Assembly (NCBI GenBank): GCA_002354335.1
Contig: DELI01000005.1
Span: 403,021-467,020 of the forward strand
Reading direction: 5' to 3'
From: Sphingobacterium sp. UBA2700
GTDB lineage: Bacteria; Bacteroidota; Bacteroidia; Sphingobacteriales; Sphingobacteriaceae
DNA: 64,000 nt
Shown here: positions 60,082 through 64,000 of the stretch, piece after piece
Numbering within the stretch: position 1 is the stretch's first letter
Layout: each line of letters begins with the position of its first letter
Translations under genes and position numbers: made by a program
Notes under the pieces: generated by a model
Told to the model about the DNA's origin: nothing
The model's input: only the letters and a program-made list of their open reading frames with translations
Database searches by the model: none

Positions 60082-61731
60082 ATGAGAAAGGCAAGCCTTT
60101 ATATTTGCATACTATTCAGTATATCCCTTTTGTTTTCCTGCACCAGCAATCAGCAGATTGACTTAATCGTATACAACGCCAAGGTGTACACGGTAGATTC
60201 TTCGTTTCGAACGGTTGAAGCCATCGCCATTAACAATGGTGTTTTCATAGACCGCGGCAATTCGCAAGACCTACTCAATAGATACAATGCTAAAGAGAAG
60301 ATTGATGCTGCCGGCAAGTTCATCTACCCCGGATTTTACGACTCGCATGGACACTTCTTCCTCCTGGCTGACGCTATGGACGAAGTCAACCTCTTGGGCA
60401 CGGCTTCCTATGATGAGCTCCTGAGTAGATTACAGACTTATATAGCGGCAAATCCGGATAAGAAATGGATTATCGGTAGCGGTTGGGATCAAAACCTATG
60501 GCCGGATAAGCAATTCCCGACCAAAGACTCTTTGGATAAATATTTTCCGGATGTTCCAATCTTTCTTTCTCGTGTAGACTACCATGCTGCTTTGGTCAAT
60601 AGCAAAGCATTAGCCGCAGCCTCTATCGACAGTGTTTTTATGGTCGAAGGTGGACTGATTTCATCGAATGAAGAAGGTGAATTAGACGGTATCTTGTTGG
60701 ACAATGCAATGAAGCTCGTTAGCGAGCATATTCCGGTGCAGAACAACGATGTTCTGGTGAAGATGCTTCAAAGAACCCAAGACTCATTATTTTCGGTAGG
60801 ATTAACCAGCATAGTGGATGCAGGTTTGACCGAACAGCAGATCGACGCACTGAAAGTCTTTTACAACGCCGACTCTTTGCAGATTCGTAACTATGCGATG
60901 GTCGCTGCCAATGCGAAAAGCGTAAAGAATTACCTGCGTTCCGGTACCTTTGAGTCTGAGCGTTTAACGGTACGTTCCTTTAAGCTGATGGCAGATGGGG
61001 CCCTGGGCTCTCGTGGTGCCTGTTTACTTCACCCCTACCATGACGCCCCGACAAACGGCTTTCTATTGCAGAGCCCGGAAGAATTCGACGATATAATAAA
61101 GCAATTAGCTAAAAGCAATTTCCAGGTAAACACGCATGCCATTGGAGATTCTGCCAATCGTCTTATCCTGGACACCTACGGCAAATATCTTAAGGATTCC
61201 AAAGACCGTAGATGGCGTATTGAGCACGCCCAAATCATTGCACCCGGCGACTTTAAGAAATTTAAACAGTTCTCCATTATCCCTTCTGTGCAGCCTACGC
61301 ACGCGACTTCTGATATGTATTGGGCAGAAGAACGCTTGGGACATGAGCGCATGAAGGGAGCTTATGCTTATCGAGATTTATTGGAACAATATGGATTGCT
61401 CGCTCTGGGAAGCGATTTTCCCGTGGAACATTACAATCCCTTATACGGATTCCACGCAGCAGTTGCTCGCGTCGACAAGAACAATTTCCCGAAAGGCGGT
61501 TTTCAATTCGAGAATGCCATCACCAGAGAACAGGCTTTACGCGGCATGACAATCTGGGCAGCCTATGCTTGTTTCCAAGAGAAGAAAAGAGGAAGCATAG
61601 AAAAAGGCAAGGATGCCGACTTTATTATCCTGGATGAAGACATCATGCAGGCTGCTCCGGAAAAGCTCCGCGATATTAAAACCCTGCAAACCTTCGTGGC
61701 AGGGGAATCAGTCTTTAAAAGAAATAGATAA
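60082..61731 (+). CDS. Amidohydrolase-family lipoprotein (YtcJ-like)
   Basis: The start is the ATG at 60082 (MRKASLYICILFSISLLFSC): it gives a lipoprotein signal with Cys20, whereas the open frame from 59992 runs through the preceding terminator. The 549-residue protein has the amidohydrolase fold of the YtcJ/imidazolonepropionase-like group: the metal motif GFYDSHGHFF, VNTHAIGDSANR, RIEHAQI and the terminal Asp in LGSDFPVE. Probable substrate: an N-acyl or cyclic amide compound, not known. Convergent with the next gene, ending 1 base before it. Confidence 0.88.
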   Translation: MRKASLYICILFSISLLFSCTSNQQIDLIVYNAKVYTVDSSFRTVEAIAINNGVFIDRGNSQDLLNRYNAKEKIDAAGKFIYPGFYDSHGHFFLLADAMDEVNLLGTASYDELLSRLQTYIAANPDKKWIIGSGWDQNLWPDKQFPTKDSLDKYFPDVPIFLSRVDYHAALVNSKALAAASIDSVFMVEGGLISSNEEGELDGILLDNAMKLVSEHIPVQNNDVLVKMLQRTQDSLFSVGLTSIVDAGLTEQQIDALKVFYNADSLQIRNYAMVAANAKSVKNYLRSGTFESERLTVRSFKLMADGALGSRGACLLHPYHDAPTNGFLLQSPEEFDDIIKQLAKSNFQVNTHAIGDSANRLILDTYGKYLKDSKDRRWRIEHAQIIAPGDFKKFKQFSIIPSVQPTHATSDMYWAEERLGHERMKGAYAYRDLLEQYGLLALGSDFPVEHYNPLYGFHAAVARVDKNNFPKGGFQFENAITREQALRGMTIWAAYACFQEKKRGSIEKGKDADFIILDEDIMQAAPEKLRDIKTLQTFVAGESVFKRNR

Positions 61732-62655
61732 CTATAAATTAGCGAGCTCATGTAGCTCGTTTTTCTTTTGGATACGGTAGATCAACCAACAGAATAATAG
61801 CGCAATGGGCAGCCCTAGCATCACATAAACAAACAACATAAACTTTAAGTAATACAACGAAAGGATATCGCGTTCGACCTCTTGACCCATATATACATTG
61901 TCGTATTTGCTGTTGTAATAGCTATGTGTGGCTGCCAATGCCTGAAACATTGTACGTACTTTATTCTTAGGCAGGGCCTCCAGATAAGCAAAATCGCTGA
62001 TATCACGCGTCTTAAAATGATTGAAGGAACGACGTAGATGCTCATTTACTTCTTCCTCGCTTCCTCGAATCGCATCTATAAAGGAGACGTAATCCGTATA
62101 TTTAAAACCCATCCAAGCCTTGGCAGTTGTCAGATACGGATCTTTTTTCGAGAACAGTGGTACGACGAACAGGGTATTTAATTCTACCTTTCCCACGTTG
62201 GTACCCCCAGCCAACTCGAAATAGGAAAACGGAATAACTCGCATGCGATCTACATGCCAATCATCTAGCTCAATAAAATCAAATGACTCGTAAGGTTTTA
62301 TATCATTGACCGACTCCAGGCGCACCACTTCCGCTAAATTATAGCGAATGCTCTTCCCCATGGGAATAAAGATGAACACGGAAATTAGGCATAGCGATAG
62401 GTAGAGGAACATATCGACCGCATAGACTTGTGAAAATAGACGTCGCCCCAGATACAAACCTTTAAAATAGCGATCGCGCAGAAACCAGATGCCCGCAACG
62501 CTAACAAAAATAGGGACTAGCCACATTGCCCACGATGGCCAAAAAGAGCTCCCCCTAATGGAAAAGGCGGCAAAGATCAACCCCAAAACCAATATAATCG
62601 TAAAACTCAAAAGGATATAAGGCAAAAAAATGTGTTTCCAAAAGGAATGCTTCAT
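61732..62655 (-). CDS. Membrane protein of unknown function
   Basis: I do not recognise it. From the ATG at 62655 (MKHSFWKHIFLPYILLSF) it is 307 residues; the open frame to 62697 adds an unlikely extension. It has two or three N-terminal hydrophobic helices (about 10-30, 36-53 and 73-92), a soluble middle region of about 160 residues, and one C-terminal helix (about 273-295) followed by a basic end. Stand-alone gene, convergent with the amidohydrolase. Confidence 0.65.
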   Translation of the reverse strand: MKHSFWKHIFLPYILLSFTIILVLGLIFAAFSIRGSSFWPSWAMWLVPIFVSVAGIWFLRDRYFKGLYLGRRLFSQVYAVDMFLYLSLCLISVFIFIPMGKSIRYNLAEVVRLESVNDIKPYESFDFIELDDWHVDRMRVIPFSYFELAGGTNVGKVELNTLFVVPLFSKKDPYLTTAKAWMGFKYTDYVSFIDAIRGSEEEVNEHLRRSFNHFKTRDISDFAYLEALPKNKVRTMFQALAATHSYYNSKYDNVYMGQEVERDILSLYYLKFMLFVYVMLGLPIALLFCWLIYRIQKKNELHELANL

Positions 62656-62715
62656 AAGGACAGTTTTGGTATATGAAATATAACAAAACTTTATCAATGA
62701 GCGGAACGCACAAAA

Positions 62716-62738
62716 AAACCTTAGCGAGGCTAAGGTTT
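62716..62738 (-). terminator. lipA terminator
   Basis: AAACCTTAGC (62716-62725) pairs perfectly with GCTAAGGTTT (62729-62738); on the minus strand a TTTTTTT run follows. Confidence 0.88.
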
Positions 62739-62745
62739 CTATATC

Positions 62746-63627
62746 TTATTGCATATCAAACAAATGTTTCTCTGCGTGGTAAGATGAACGAACCAAGGGT
62801 CCTGATTCCACATACTTGAATCCCATCTTCAAACCAATTTCTTTATACTTCTCGAAAGTTTCTGGTGTTACCCACTCCACTACCGGATGGTGTGCCTTTG
62901 TAGGTTGTAAATACTGACCGATGGTCAAAATATTCACGCCCGCATCGTATAAGTCTTGCATAGTTTCCACCACATCCTCTTCTGTCTCGCCAAAACCTAG
63001 CATAATGCCCGATTTTGTCCGCAAACCAGCAGCAGCAATTCTACGTAAGCATTCCAAGGAGCGATCATATTTCGCTTGGATGCGCACTTCTCTTGTCAGG
63101 CGTCGTACTGTTTCAATATTATGAGAAACGACCTCAGGACGTACAGCGATCAAACGATCTAGGTTTTCCCACTGCCCCTTGAAATCGGGAATTAAAGTTT
63201 CTAAGGTTGTTTCAGGGCTTTCTCTACGAATAGCTAATATAGTCTCCGCCCAAATCGTTGAACCTCCGTCTTTCAAATCATCACGGTCAACCGATGTAAT
63301 TACACAGTGCTTTACCTGCATCAACTTCACCGAGTTTGCAACACGATTAGGCTCATCTGTATCTACTGCCAACGGACGTCCGGTGGCTACCGCACAGAAA
63401 GAACACGAACGCGTACAGATATTTCCTAAAATCATGAAAGTAGCCGTACCTGCACCCCAACACTCTCCCATGTTCGGACAGTTACCGCTTTCGCAAATCG
63501 TATGTAATTTATGCTCGTCAACCAGGCCTCTCACGTGGCGGTATTCTTTACCCACAGGAAGCTTAACACGCAACCAATCTGGTTTACGCTGTGTCTGGTT
63601 TGCTGGAATAACCGGTAGTTCAATCAT
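62746..63627 (-). CDS. lipA: Lipoyl synthase
   Basis: A 293-residue radical-SAM enzyme inserting two sulfurs into octanoyl groups on lipoyl domains. It has the auxiliary cluster motif [12 protein letters not shown] (about 45-56) and the radical-SAM motif CTRSCSFC (about 71-78), then the serine near the C-terminus (SSYHAE) that binds the auxiliary cluster. It serves the PDH E2 encoded at 33.6 kb. A TACCTTTG box (63639-63632) ends 4 bases before the ATG. Confidence 0.96.
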   Translation of the reverse strand: MIELPVIPANQTQRKPDWLRVKLPVGKEYRHVRGLVDEHKLHTICESGNCPNMGECWGAGTATFMILGNICTRSCSFCAVATGRPLAVDTDEPNRVANSVKLMQVKHCVITSVDRDDLKDGGSTIWAETILAIRRESPETTLETLIPDFKGQWENLDRLIAVRPEVVSHNIETVRRLTREVRIQAKYDRSLECLRRIAAAGLRTKSGIMLGFGETEEDVVETMQDLYDAGVNILTIGQYLQPTKAHHPVVEWVTPETFEKYKEIGLKMGFKYVESGPLVRSSYHAEKHLFDMQ

Positions 63628-64000
63628 AGCACAAAGGTAAACATATTTAATTTATTAGTTAGCGAAGATTGTTTAGTTTATATCATAATAGTAGTTAGTA
63701 TTTAGTACTTAGTATTTAGACCTAGGGCGGGATTAGATGTAAGATATGAGATGTGAGCTGTGAGACATTAGAATTTAGATGTGACTCTCTTGAACCAAGA
63801 AAGGAAGGATGAAAGGATTAGCAGAATCGGGTCTAAATACTAAGTACTAACTACTAAATACTATTTTCATCCTTCCTTTCTTGGTTCAAGACAAAATCTA
63901 ATGTCTCACATCTCATATCTAAAATCTAATCCCGCCCTAGGTCTAAATGCTAACGCCTCCCTACTAAATACTAATCAAATCCCAATCAAACCCGCTCGCG
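63628..64000. repeat. Long inverted repeat built of heptads and GGATT modules (locus G)
   Basis: Outer heptads at 63688-63721 (ATAGTAG, TTAGTAT, TTAGTAC, TTAGTAT, TTAGACC) lead into an arm at about 63715-63812 whose reverse complement, with a few substitutions and short indels, lies at about 63863-63956. The centre (63813-63862) has inverted heptads. Sequence after 63973 resembles the AAACCCAAT arms of the hairpin at 1033 and runs off the window. There is no gene here. Confidence 0.9.

Noticed and set aside
1..64000. Insertion sequence, prophage, tRNA or rRNA genes
   Set aside because: No transposase, integrase, phage gene, cloverleaf or rRNA segment was found on either strand; the repeats have no encoded mobilisation function here.

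Overview
This 64 kb window is chromosomal DNA from a Bacteroidota bacterium, most likely a member of the Sphingobacteriaceae close to Sphingobacterium; the genus is inferred. The signs are a SusD-type glycan-binding lipoprotein, the two-step arginine variant with an ArgF'-type transcarbamylase and a linked proC, promoters with the Bacteroidota -7 box TAnnTTTG and a -33 TTG/TTTG, few Shine-Dalgarno sequences, an L17 with a C-terminal extension, and the acpP-fabF-rnc / IPExxxDY / pyk neighbourhood. I see no rRNA, tRNA, CRISPR array, prophage, transposase or plasmid function.

Layout. 1-9 kb: the 3' end of a susD-like gene, a four-gene operon (DUF2089 regulator, two membrane proteins, secreted hydrolase), plsC, a glycosyltransferase-flippase pair, ruvC, and a conserved unknown that looks like a divergent kinase-fold protein. 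9-14.7 kb: an Lrp regulator convergent with an arginine operon argD-argF'-argB-proC-argE. 14.8-30 kb: one long minus-strand ribosomal operon (rplC to rplQ with secY, map, infA, rpmJ and rpoA), starting at rplC because rpsJ is not there, and carrying several intercistronic hairpins plus a terminator-promoter pair between rpsN and rpsH. 30-40 kb: a GH88 hydrolase, a CoA-binding protein, a serine hydrolase, pyruvate dehydrogenase E1 alpha and E2, hisS, and acpP-fabF-rnc. 40-50 kb: an IPExxxDY protein, pyk, a two-component system, a nicotinamide riboside uptake/kinase pair (pnuC and a NadR-type kinase), a YkuK-like protein, upp and uvrB. 51-64 kb: an alpha-hydroxy-acid oxidase, small exported proteins, an amino acid permease, metE under a SAM riboswitch, ahcY, a bacilliredoxin, an amidohydrolase lipoprotein, a membrane protein and lipA.

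Links between genes: MetE and AhcY form the methionine/SAM recycling branch, with SAM sensed in the metE leader. LipA makes the cofactor carried by the two lipoyl domains of the PDH E2. PnuC and the kinase form a nicotinamide riboside salvage route. The argF' product has Val at position 90, where the succinyl-/acetyl-ornithine specificity residue lies, pointing to succinylated intermediates.

The most unusual content is between the genes. Seven intergenic regions carry one family of modular repeats: 7-nt-period arrays built on NTAGTAN or NNAGAYN, usually ending in an AGACC-TAKGGCGG core and often joined to an 8-nt-period GGATT module. They occur in inverted pairs, in tandem arrays of 81 bp and 117 bp units, and in palindromes of a few hundred bases; several genes take their stop codon from them. 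Because a heptad containing TTAG shifts frame each time, three heptads give stops in all six frames. I consider this repeat system the best candidate for something undescribed.
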